This document shows positions 29,267-36,250 of a DNA stretch of 64,000 nt, piece after piece. The stretch is from positions 62,001 to 126,000 of the forward strand of contig NZ_QOHF01000009.1 of assembly GCF_003319115.1 (NCBI RefSeq), given 5' to 3'. The notes under the pieces are model-generated. The model worked only from the letters and a program-made list of their open reading frames with translations. It searched no databases and was not told the origin of the DNA. Position numbers and translations under genes: made by a program. The first letter of the stretch is position 1. Each line of letters starts with the position of its first letter. The stretch comes from Geodermatophilus sp. TF02-6 (GTDB lineage Bacteria; Actinomycetota; Actinomycetes; Mycobacteriales; Geodermatophilaceae).

Positions 29267-29314
29267 GTGTCCGTGCGAGGTCGTGTCCGTGCGAGGTCAT
29301 CGTCGCGATCGCGA
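29267..29314. promoter_or_regulatory. Direct repeat and palindrome in the divergent control region
   Basis: GTGTCCGTGCGAGGTC occurs twice in tandem (29267-29282 and 29283-29298), followed at 29303-29314 by the perfect palindrome TCGCGATCGCGA. Their place between the hydroxylase operon and the PucR-type gene makes them candidate operators for that regulator. Confidence 0.5.
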
Positions 29315-29394
29315 GCCGCCGGCGCCACGGACGTTGTGGTGCAGCTTGGCGGCGAGGACTGGACGTTTCGTCCGGCTGCTGCTGGGCTCCTCCC

Positions 29395-30969
29395 GTGACG
29401 GTGACCCTGGCCGAGGTGCTGGCGCTGGACGTCCTGCGCCGTGCGGACCCCCAGGTCGTCGTGGGAGGGGAGCTGCTCGACCGCCCGGTGCGGTGGGTGC
29501 ACACCAGCGAGCTGGCCGAGGCCGCCTACCTGCTCAAGGGCGGCGAGCTGCTGCTCACCACCGGCCTGGGCATCACCGGACGGGGCGCGGTGGGCGAGGC
29601 CGCCTACGTCGAGGCGTTGGCCCACCGTGGGGTGGCCGCGCTGGCGCTGGAGCTGGGCTGGACGTTCCCCGAGGCGCCGCCCGCCCTCGTGCAGGCCTGC
29701 CGACGACACGCTCTGCCCCTGCTCGTCCTGCGCGAGATCGTCCCGTTCGTCGAGATCACCGAGCGGGTGCAGGCGGCGATCCTGGACCGTGCGGCCGGGA
29801 CGGCGCGCCGGGAGCGGGAGCTGCGCGAGGTGTTGACCGATGCCCTGCTCGACGGTGCAGGCCCGCAGGAGCTCGCCGCTGTCCTCGCCGACCTGGTGGC
29901 CGCCCCGGTGGTCGTGACGACCGCGGAGGGTGCTCTGGTGGCGGCCGCTGGGACGGACGCCGGCTCCGGAGGCCGGCGTGGGCGCCCCGTCGCGCGCCGG
30001 GACGTCGTCCTGTTCGACCGGCACTGGGGCCAGGTCGCGGTCCTCCCTCCGGCTCGGCCCGACGACCCCCTCGTCCCCGCCGCGTGCGGGTACGGCGCCG
30101 AGGCGCTCGGGCTGGCGCTGCTCCGCTCCACCGCCGACGACGACCTGCAGGCCCGCCGGCGCTGCCTGGTCGACGACCTCGCCGAGCGGCGCTGGCGGAG
30201 CCCGGCCGAGCTGGTCACCCGGGCACGGGTCCTCGGGTTGCCCTTCCCCGCGGAAGCCCGGTACGCGGCCCTGGTCCTCACGGGCCTGAGCCCGGTCGAC
30301 CCCGACGCGGCGGTCCGGGCGGTCACCGGCGCGCTGGCGCCCGGAACCGCCCTGGTGGCCGACGTCGGTGAGGACGTGGTGGTCGTCGTCAGGACGTCGG
30401 CGCCGACGGTCACCGCACGTGTGGTGCTGCACGCGGTCGACGCGCTGGGGCCGACCGACGCTCGGGTCGTGGCCGGCACGGTCGTTCCCCGGCTGGAGGA
30501 CGTCGACCGCTCACTGGCACGCGCCCGCGCGGCCGTCGGCCTGGCTCCTCCCGACGACGATCGGGTGGTCTCCGCGGCGGCGCTGACCGCCCAACTGCTG
30601 CTCGCCGGTGTCCGCGGCGGGTCGCTGGCCGAGCAGCTGGTGCACGAGGAGATCGGCCCGCTGCTCCGGTACGACGCCGCCCACGGGACCGAGCTGGCCC
30701 CTACCCTGCGGGTGTACCTCGCCCACGACTCGTCGAAGGTGCGGACCGCGCAGTTCCTGCGGCTGCGTCGCCAGACGCTGTACGGCCGGCTGCAGCGGAT
30801 CCGTGAGCTGATCGGGGACGTCTCCGCGCCGCACCGGCACACCGCACTCGTCCTGGCGCTGGCCCTCGACGAGCTGAGCGGGTCATCGCCCGTGGCTCAG
30901 CGGCCGGTCATCCGGCCCAGCGGCCCGCCGCCGAGCTTGGAGACCACCTCCTGGGGCTGCAGGCCGTAG
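29395..30969 (+). CDS. PucR-family transcriptional regulator
   Basis: The 524-residue protein has the PucR layout. An N-terminal purine-catabolism regulator domain (TVTLAEVLALDVLRRADPQVV ... AAYLLKGGELLLTTGLGI) is followed by a central GGDEF-like domain and a C-terminal helix-turn-helix (TLRVYLAHDSSKVRTAQFL ... RRQTLYGRLQRIREL). Family members activate purine or nitrogen breakdown genes, which suits the divergent hydroxylase/amidohydrolase operon. The GTG at 29395 is the family's usual start; another GTG lies two codons later. About 28 residues after the normal end are read through the antisense of the small gene at 30897-31097, so the 3' ends overlap by 73 bases. Confidence 0.88.
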   Translation: MTVTLAEVLALDVLRRADPQVVVGGELLDRPVRWVHTSELAEAAYLLKGGELLLTTGLGITGRGAVGEAAYVEALAHRGVAALALELGWTFPEAPPALVQACRRHALPLLVLREIVPFVEITERVQAAILDRAAGTARRERELREVLTDALLDGAGPQELAAVLADLVAAPVVVTTAEGALVAAAGTDAGSGGRRGRPVARRDVVLFDRHWGQVAVLPPARPDDPLVPAACGYGAEALGLALLRSTADDDLQARRRCLVDDLAERRWRSPAELVTRARVLGLPFPAEARYAALVLTGLSPVDPDAAVRAVTGALAPGTALVADVGEDVVVVVRTSAPTVTARVVLHAVDALGPTDARVVAGTVVPRLEDVDRSLARARAAVGLAPPDDDRVVSAAALTAQLLLAGVRGGSLAEQLVHEEIGPLLRYDAAHGTELAPTLRVYLAHDSSKVRTAQFLRLRRQTLYGRLQRIRELIGDVSAPHRHTALVLALALDELSGSSPVAQRPVIRPSGPPPSLETTSWGCRP

Positions 30970-31097
30970 GAGTTCAGCAACTCCACGTGCTCGTCGGTGT
31001 CGACCCGGTCGGGCAGCTCCCGCGCAGCCTGCTCGGCCGTCGACGCCTCCCCCTTGGCGCGCAGCAGTTCGAGGACCTGTTCCTTGTCGATCTGCAC
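30897..31097 (-). CDS. Small conserved protein, 66 residues
   Basis: The product (MQIDKEQVLELLRAKGEAST ...) is a short helical acidic protein ending in a glycine-rich basic tail (KLGGGPLGRMTGR). I have seen such small proteins in actinobacteria without assigned roles; no function is claimed. The GTG start lacks a Shine-Dalgarno but has TAGTCC six bases upstream, close to a leaderless -10 box. Its end overlaps the 3' end of the PucR gene on the other strand. Confidence 0.65.
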   Translation of the reverse strand: MQIDKEQVLELLRAKGEASTAEQAARELPDRVDTDEHVELLNSYGLQPQEVVSKLGGGPLGRMTGR

Positions 31098-31452
31098 CGA
31101 TCTGGACTACCCCGTGCCCTCGGCCCCCTACCCCCGGAGGCAGCCGGGACCAGCCCGGCCCCGCGCTCTCCACCGCGGTCGCCTCCGTGGAAGGGCGCCG
31201 GTTCCCGGGCCCTCGGTCGGTCGTGGCCCTCGGCCTCGCCCTGCTGCAGGGCTGCGATGAACCCCTCGACGGCGACCTGCGCCCGCCCGGATCCCGACTG
31301 CGTCATGTCGTGTCCTCGTCCCGCCGTGGCGTCGTCCTCGGCCGCCGTCCCCCGACCCGGCAGAGGACGCACAGGGTGTTCTGGACCGGGCCGGGTGTCA
31401 AGATCTGCCGGCGAGCCCGCTGGAGCACCTGACGCAGACGGTGCCGGTGGCC

Positions 31453-31479
31453 GGAGGAGGAGGCGTCGACCCCTCCTCC
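31453..31479 (-). terminator. Hairpin after the SRPBCC gene
   Basis: GGAGGAGG and CCTCCTCC pair around an 11-base loop, 15 bases past the SRPBCC stop codon. The rest of the gap 31098-31493 shows no gene I can support. Confidence 0.5.
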
Positions 31480-31493
31480 ACCGACCGCGTGGA

Positions 31494-32309
31494 TCAGCGG
31501 TTGCCGCCGCCGATCATGGGGTCGTCGCCGCTGTCCCGCACACTCCTCTCGACGCCCTCGGTGGACGACGGGGCGGTGTAGCCCTCCGGGCTGGACTCCT
31601 CGACCAGCACGTCGTCCCGGACGACGGCGTCCGCCGGTGGCTGCTCGACGACGGTCACCTCCTGCGGCTGGCGCACCCCCTGCGGCTGGTCCTCCTCCTG
31701 ACCGCTCTTCGACACGGCGGCCGCGACGCCTGCTGCGGCGACACCGGCCACGGCCGCGACGCCCGCGGCGACGGCCTTCCCCGAGACCCCGGCCTTGCCG
31801 CTGTCCCCTCGCGAGCCGGAGGCGTCTCCCACACCGGGTGTGCCGACGTCGACGTGCTCGTCGACCGAGCCCCGCCACGCGCCGGTGGCGTAGCCCTCGT
31901 CCTCGATCAGGTCCTTGAACCTCTGCAGGTCGGACTTCACCTGCCGCTCCACGATCCCGAGCTTGTCGCCCACCTGCTCCACGACGCCCTCGGGCTCGTA
32001 CTCCAGGGTCAGGTACACGGTCGTCGCGCTCGGGCCGGTCGGCTCGAAGCGGACCGCTCCGGCGTTGGTGGCGCCGCTGGTGGCCGCCCAGGCGATCTTC
32101 TGGTCGGGCACCTGCTCGAGGATCGTCGCCTCCCACTCCCGCCGCACACCGGCGATCTCGGCGACCCAGTGCAGGCGCCGGTCGTCGAGCTGGCGCACCT
32201 CCTCGACGCCGCCCATGAAGTGCGGGAAGTCCTCGAACTGGGTCCACTGGTTGTAGGCCTGGTCCACCGGCACGTCGACCTGGATCGACTTCTCGACCTT
32301 GGTGCTCAT
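31494..32309 (-). CDS. SRPBCC (polyketide cyclase/START-like) protein with hydrophobic tail
   Basis: The first 150 of 271 residues form an SRPBCC ligand-binding domain: [49 protein letters not shown], and a C-terminal helix [20 protein letters not shown]. This is the ribosome-association-toxin-like branch common in actinobacteria. A hydrophobic alanine/valine run ([20 protein letters not shown]) near residue 190 may anchor it or aid association, and the tail is acidic and low in complexity. The ligand is unknown. The ATG at 32309 has GAGGGGG upstream. It is divergent from selO with 127 bases between. Confidence 0.82.
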   Translation of the reverse strand: MSTKVEKSIQVDVPVDQAYNQWTQFEDFPHFMGGVEEVRQLDDRRLHWVAEIAGVRREWEATILEQVPDQKIAWAATSGATNAGAVRFEPTGPSATTVYLTLEYEPEGVVEQVGDKLGIVERQVKSDLQRFKDLIEDEGYATGAWRGSVDEHVDVGTPGVGDASGSRGDSGKAGVSGKAVAAGVAAVAGVAAAGVAAAVSKSGQEEDQPQGVRQPQEVTVVEQPPADAVVRDDVLVEESSPEGYTAPSSTEGVERSVRDSGDDPMIGGGNR

Positions 32310-32423
32310 CGCTGACCCCCTCGTCGCAGGACACCCGGATCACCCGCGCTACCCCGGCCGCGCGGAGGTGATGCACGCCACAACGGACGAGGAGGGCCGC
32401 CGGCCGGTTCCGGGTGTCCGACG

Positions 32424-32429
32424 TACTGT
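32424..32429 (+). promoter_or_regulatory. Leaderless -10 box TACTGT of selO
   Basis: TACTGT ends seven bases before the GTG at 32437 with no Shine-Dalgarno between, fixing both promoter and start codon. Confidence 0.55.
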
Positions 32430-32436
32430 CGACGAC

Positions 32437-33918
32437 GTGAGCGTCGCACCGCCACCGACCGTCACCCTCGGCCACCGCTTCGCCCGCGAGCTCCCGGAGC
32501 TGGCCCTCCCCTGGCAGGCCGAGGAGGCTCCCGACCCGCGGCTGCTGGTGCTCAACGAGCCGCTGGCCGCCGAGCTCGGCCTCGACCCCGACTGGCTGCG
32601 GACCCCCGAGGGCACCGGCCTGCTGACCGGCACGGTCGTTCCCGACGGTGCCACGCCGGTGGCGCAGGCCTACGCCGGGCACCAGTTCGGCGGGTTCGTC
32701 CCGCGTCTCGGCGACGGGCGCGCTCTCCTGCTCGGCGAGCTCGTCGACGCCGACGGTCACCTCCGCGACCTACACCTCAAGGGCTCGGGCCGCACGCCGT
32801 TCGCGCGCGGCGGCGCCGACGGCCGGGCCGCGGTCGGTCCGATGCTGCGCGAGTACGTGGTCAGCGAGGCGATGCACGCCCTCGGCATCCCGACGACCCG
32901 CTCCCTCGCCGTGGTGGCGACCGGGCGCCTGGTGCGCCGGGAGACCCTGCTGCCCGGGGCCGTCCTGGCCCGGGTGGCCAGCAGCCACCTGCGCGTGGGG
33001 ACCTTCCAGTACGCCCGCGTCACCGGCGACGTCGACCTCCTGCGCCGCCTCGCCGACTCCGCGATCCCCCGGCACGGGGTCGGCGTGGGCGATGGTGAGG
33101 CCGCGGAGGCCGAGCACCCGTACCTGGCCCTCTTCGAGTCGGTGCTCGCGGCCCAGGCGTCGCTGGTGGCCCGGTGGATGCTGGTGGGGTTCGTGCACGG
33201 GGTGATGAACACCGACAACACGACGATCTCGGGCGAGACCATCGACTACGGTCCGTGCGCGTTCATGGAGGCCTACGACCCGGCCACGGTCTACAGCTCG
33301 ATCGACACCGGCGGGCGATACGCCTACGGCAACCAGCCGGCCGTGGTCCAGTGGAACCTCGCCCGGTTCGCCGAGGCCCTGCTCCCCCTGTTCTCCGACG
33401 ACGTCGAGCAGGCGGTCGCGCTCGCGACGGAGTCGCTCGGCGCCTTCCCCGGGCAGTACGACGCCGCGTGGTCGGCCGGCATGCGCGCCAAGCTCGGCCT
33501 GCCCGAGGGCCTGGACGACGCCGTGGCCCGGCCGCTGGTCGAGGAGCTGCTGGCCCAGCTACAGCAGAGCTCCGTCGACTTCACCTCGTTCTTCCGCGCC
33601 CTCGGGGCGGCCGCCCGCGGCGACGCAGAGCCCGCGCGCGAGCTGTTCCTCGACCTCGCGGCGTTCGACGGCTGGCTGGAGCGCTGGCGGGCCCTGGGGC
33701 CGGACGCCGAGGTGATGGACCGGGTCAACCCCGTCTACACCCCCCGCAACCACCTGGTCGAGGAGGCCCTCGCCGCCGCGACCGAGGGCGACCTGGACCC
33801 GCTCGAACGGCTCCTGGACGCCGTGACCGGGCCCTTCGAGGAGCGCGCCGGCCTCGAGCGGTACGCGGCCCCTGCTCCGCAGGACTTCGGCGTCTACCGG
33901 ACCTTCTGCGGCACCTGA
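32437..33918 (+). CDS. selO: Protein adenylyltransferase SelO (YdiU/UPF0061)
   Basis: SelO is a pseudokinase that transfers AMP from ATP to serine, threonine or tyrosine of target proteins. The 493-residue protein has [40 protein letters not shown] (nucleotide-binding lysine and arginines), [20 protein letters not shown], and the metal/catalytic segment [20 protein letters not shown] with FMEAYDP. In bacteria it is linked to redox stress; in some species a C-terminal selenocysteine or cysteine is present, and here the tail reads TFCGT with a cysteine near the end. The GTG start rests on the leaderless promoter. It is divergent from the SRPBCC gene and is followed directly by a short tandem repeat. 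Confidence 0.93.
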   Translation: MSVAPPPTVTLGHRFARELPELALPWQAEEAPDPRLLVLNEPLAAELGLDPDWLRTPEGTGLLTGTVVPDGATPVAQAYAGHQFGGFVPRLGDGRALLLGELVDADGHLRDLHLKGSGRTPFARGGADGRAAVGPMLREYVVSEAMHALGIPTTRSLAVVATGRLVRRETLLPGAVLARVASSHLRVGTFQYARVTGDVDLLRRLADSAIPRHGVGVGDGEAAEAEHPYLALFESVLAAQASLVARWMLVGFVHGVMNTDNTTISGETIDYGPCAFMEAYDPATVYSSIDTGGRYAYGNQPAVVQWNLARFAEALLPLFSDDVEQAVALATESLGAFPGQYDAAWSAGMRAKLGLPEGLDDAVARPLVEELLAQLQQSSVDFTSFFRALGAAARGDAEPARELFLDLAAFDGWLERWRALGPDAEVMDRVNPVYTPRNHLVEEALAAATEGDLDPLERLLDAVTGPFEERAGLERYAAPAPQDFGVYRTFCGT

Positions 33919-33960
33919 GGCGGCTGTGGCGGCTGTGGCGGCTGTGGCGGCTGTGGCGGA
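33919..33960 (+). repeat. Nine-base tandem repeat after selO
   Basis: GGCGGCTGT is repeated four times (33919-33954) plus a partial copy, starting on the base after the selO stop codon. Confidence 0.85.
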
Positions 33961-33999
33961 AGCGTTCCACCGGGCGTTCGGTCCGCCGATGAGGGAGGC

Positions 34000-34314
34000 A
34001 TGCGCGCCAGCCACGTCACCACCGCCCTCGCCGCCTTCACCGCCGGCCTGACCGCGGCAACGGCTCTGCACCGACGCGCGGAGCGTTCCGTGCCGGTGAC
34101 CGCGGCCGCTCCCGCTGCGGACCTCCGCCCGCCGGCGGACGGCGACGCCGTCGTCCTGCCCTTCGCCCGCCCGGCGGCAGCCGCGCCGGCGGCCGAGCGG
34201 CCCGCGGCTCCGACCCGCTGCGGGGACAGCGGCGGCCGGACCAGGGCCGGTGCGCCGTGCGGTGCCCGGGCCACCACCGGGGGCCGCTGCCACCACCACC
34301 GGCTGGCGGCCTGA
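34000..34314 (+). CDS. Small exported-type protein with a Cys/His knuckle
   Basis: The 104-residue protein begins with a short positively charged then hydrophobic segment (MRASHVTTALAAFTAGLTAA) that could be a signal or anchor. A proline/alanine-rich middle follows, and the end is CGDSGGRTRAGAPCGARATT then GRCHHH. The C-x12-C-x8-C-x2-H spacing resembles a short zinc knuckle of the kind found in small actinobacterial and phage proteins (TRAGxPC...RCxxH). Function is unknown. The ATG at 34000 has GAGGGAGG directly upstream. Confidence 0.65.
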   Translation: MRASHVTTALAAFTAGLTAATALHRRAERSVPVTAAAPAADLRPPADGDAVVLPFARPAAAAPAAERPAAPTRCGDSGGRTRAGAPCGARATTGGRCHHHRLAA

Positions 34315-34370
34315 TCCCGCTGGTCCGTCACCGACCGCGGGACGTCGCACCCCTGCGGTAGACAGCGGGG

Positions 34371-35483
34371 GTGCGACGGGCGACGGGAGCCGAGGTCCTC
34401 GACCGGCGGACGCTGAACCGCGCCACGCTCGAACGGCAACTGCTGCTGCGGCGGGATCCGCGGACCGCGGTCGACGCCGTCGAGCACCTGGTCGGCCTGC
34501 AGGCGCAGGAGCCCCAGGAGCCGTACGTCGGCCTGTGGTCGCGGTCGGCCTCGTTCGCACCGGGCGACCTCGTCGACCTGCTCAAGACCCGGCGCGTCGT
34601 CCGTACGCTGCTCATGCGCCGGACGCTGCACCTGGTCACCGCCGCGGACTGCCTGACCCTCCGGCCGGTGCACCAGCCGATGCTGGTCGCGCGCATGGTC
34701 GGCACCCTGGGACGCCGGCTGCCCGGGGTCGACCTGGAGGCACTCGGCGCGGCCGGGCAGGCCCTGTTCGCCGAGGAACCGCGGACGCTGCCCGAGGTGG
34801 GACGTCGTCTCGGCGACCGCTGGCCCGGCGTCGCCGCGCGGGACCTCGGCGATGCCCTCTCCAGCCTGGTGCCGCTGGTGCAGACGCCGCCGCGGGGGCT
34901 GTGGCGCCGGCAGGCACCGGCCCGCAACACGACGGTGGGCGCCTGGCTCGGGCGCGAGCCGGAGACGCCGGAGCAGGACGACGTGCTCGCGGCTCTGGTG
35001 CTGCGCTACCTGCGGGCCCACGGGCCGGCCGCGGGTGCGGACCTGCGGGCCTGGTCCGGGCTGAGCGGTCTGCCGCCGGTCGTCGAGCGGCTGCGGCCGC
35101 GCTTTCGGACCTTCCGCGACGAGCGCGGCCGCGAGCTGCTCGACGTCCCCGACGGCCCGCTGCCCGACGGCGAGCAGAGCGCACCGGTCCGCTTCCTGCC
35201 CGCCTTCGACAACGCCGTCCTCGGCTACGACGACCGCTCGCGGATCGTCGGCGACGAGCACCGGGGCCTGAGCGTGACGGGGGCACGGTTCGTCCTGGTC
35301 GACGGCTTCGTGGCGGCCACGTGGACGAGCAGCGACCGCGCGGACGGCGGGGTCGCGGTCACGGTCCGGCCGCTGCGCCCGCTGGACGCGCACGAGCGTG
35401 ATGGCCTCGAGGCAGAGGGAGCGAACCTGGCCGCCTTCCTGGGCGACGGGACGCCGGGATCGCTGACGGTGGCGGACCCGTAG
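34371..35483 (+). CDS. Winged-helix DNA-binding protein (HTH_42 / AlkZ-related family)
   Basis: The 370-residue protein belongs to the winged-helix family that includes the DNA glycosylase AlkZ/YcaQ. It has TLNRATLERQLLLRR, EHLVGLQAQEPQEPYVGLWSR and RRTLHLVTAADCL in the N-terminal half, FDNAVLGYDDRSRIV near residue 278, and FVLVDGFVAATWT further on. The QxQ catalytic motif of true AlkZ appears as LQAQEPQ, which is near to but not clearly the same as the known motif, so interstrand-crosslink glycosylase activity is only possible. The GTG start has TAGACA six bases upstream (leaderless-like). Confidence 0.8.
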   Translation: MRRATGAEVLDRRTLNRATLERQLLLRRDPRTAVDAVEHLVGLQAQEPQEPYVGLWSRSASFAPGDLVDLLKTRRVVRTLLMRRTLHLVTAADCLTLRPVHQPMLVARMVGTLGRRLPGVDLEALGAAGQALFAEEPRTLPEVGRRLGDRWPGVAARDLGDALSSLVPLVQTPPRGLWRRQAPARNTTVGAWLGREPETPEQDDVLAALVLRYLRAHGPAAGADLRAWSGLSGLPPVVERLRPRFRTFRDERGRELLDVPDGPLPDGEQSAPVRFLPAFDNAVLGYDDRSRIVGDEHRGLSVTGARFVLVDGFVAATWTSSDRADGGVAVTVRPLRPLDAHERDGLEAEGANLAAFLGDGTPGSLTVADP

Positions 35484-35551
35484 GCACGCGCCGGCTCGCA
35501 CGGTGGAGCGGGACGACCAGCGGGTGTCACACCCGGATCGCGGCCGGGGTC

Positions 35552-36036
35552 ATGTGGCACCACCCGGCGGTGTTCGAGGACTCGATGGGCGTCGGCCGGA
35601 AGGTCGACCCGTGGCACCGGCTGGATCGCAACCTGGCGTCCTTCGCCGCCATGGCCGCGGCCGGCGTGATCGGCTGCGGCGTCTGCCTCGATCTCCACTA
35701 CTCCATGACGCACGACCGCGGGCTCGACGAGGCCAAGGCGCGGGAGGTACCGCGGTGGCGGGAGTCCACCGCCTTCACCACCCCCTGGAGGGCAGGGTCA
35801 TGGAGTCCGCCGAGGCGGTGAGCCGGACCCCGCCGGCCGTGACCGACGAGATGTCGGCCGCCCTGCTCTCGGGCCTGGGCGCACCCGCGCTCGTCGAGCT
35901 GACCGCCCGGATCGGGATGATGAACACGACCGCCCGGGGGAACGTCGCACTGGGCATCCGGTCGCAGGAGTTCTCCGCGTCCTGCGGCCTGCCGCCGCTG
36001 GCGGCCCCGACGGCGGACGGCGTCGCCTCGGCGTGA
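35552..36036 (+). pseudogene. Carboxymuconolactone decarboxylase-family gene, frameshifted and N-terminally truncated
   Basis: The first part is read from the ATG at 35552 (MWHHPAVFEDSMGVGRKVD ... CGVCLDLHYSMTHDRGLDEA ... EVPRWRESTAFTTP), with the CxxC-type cysteines and histidine of AhpD/CMD proteins. The second part continues in another frame from about 35785 (LEGRVMESAEAVSRTPPAVT ... LGIRSQEFSASCGLPPLA). Adding one C to the run of C at about 35782-35786 restores one continuous protein, so a single-base loss explains the shift. About 35 residues seem to be missing at the N terminus. The stop overlaps the start of a sigma-factor remnant. A sequencing slip in the C run is the alternative to true decay, but the neighbour is broken too. 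Confidence 0.8.
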
Positions 36037-36122
36037 CCGACGATCCGTTCCTCGCCCACCGCAGCCTGCTGTTCACCGTCGCCTACGGGATGCTCCGCTC
36101 GGCCGCCGACGCCGGCGTCTGA
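36033..36122 (+). pseudogene. Remnant of an ECF sigma factor (ECF41/SigJ-like)
   Basis: The GTG at 36033 overlaps the stop of the CMD pseudogene and encodes VTDDPFLAHRSLLFTVAYGM LRSAADAGV before a TGA. This matches the first helix of SigJ/ECF41 factors, which continue with a conserved EDVLQE segment that is absent here. Only about 29 of some 300 residues remain. Confidence 0.7.
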
Positions 36123-36250
36123 CCCAGCTGATCGTCAACCCCTTCGTCGTCTGGCGGTCGCGAGGGACGAGCCCACAGTCGTTGGCCGAGTCATCGAGTC
36201 GTTGACGGGGTCGGCCCCTGGCCTCCCTGGTTCAGGCCGGGTTGCTCAGG

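Noticed and set aside
30974-31307. Minus-strand ORF starting MTQSGSGRAQVAVEGFIAAL
   Set aside because: The first 26 codons look protein-like but the rest turns into an Arg/Pro/Gly-rich shadow overlapping another gene.
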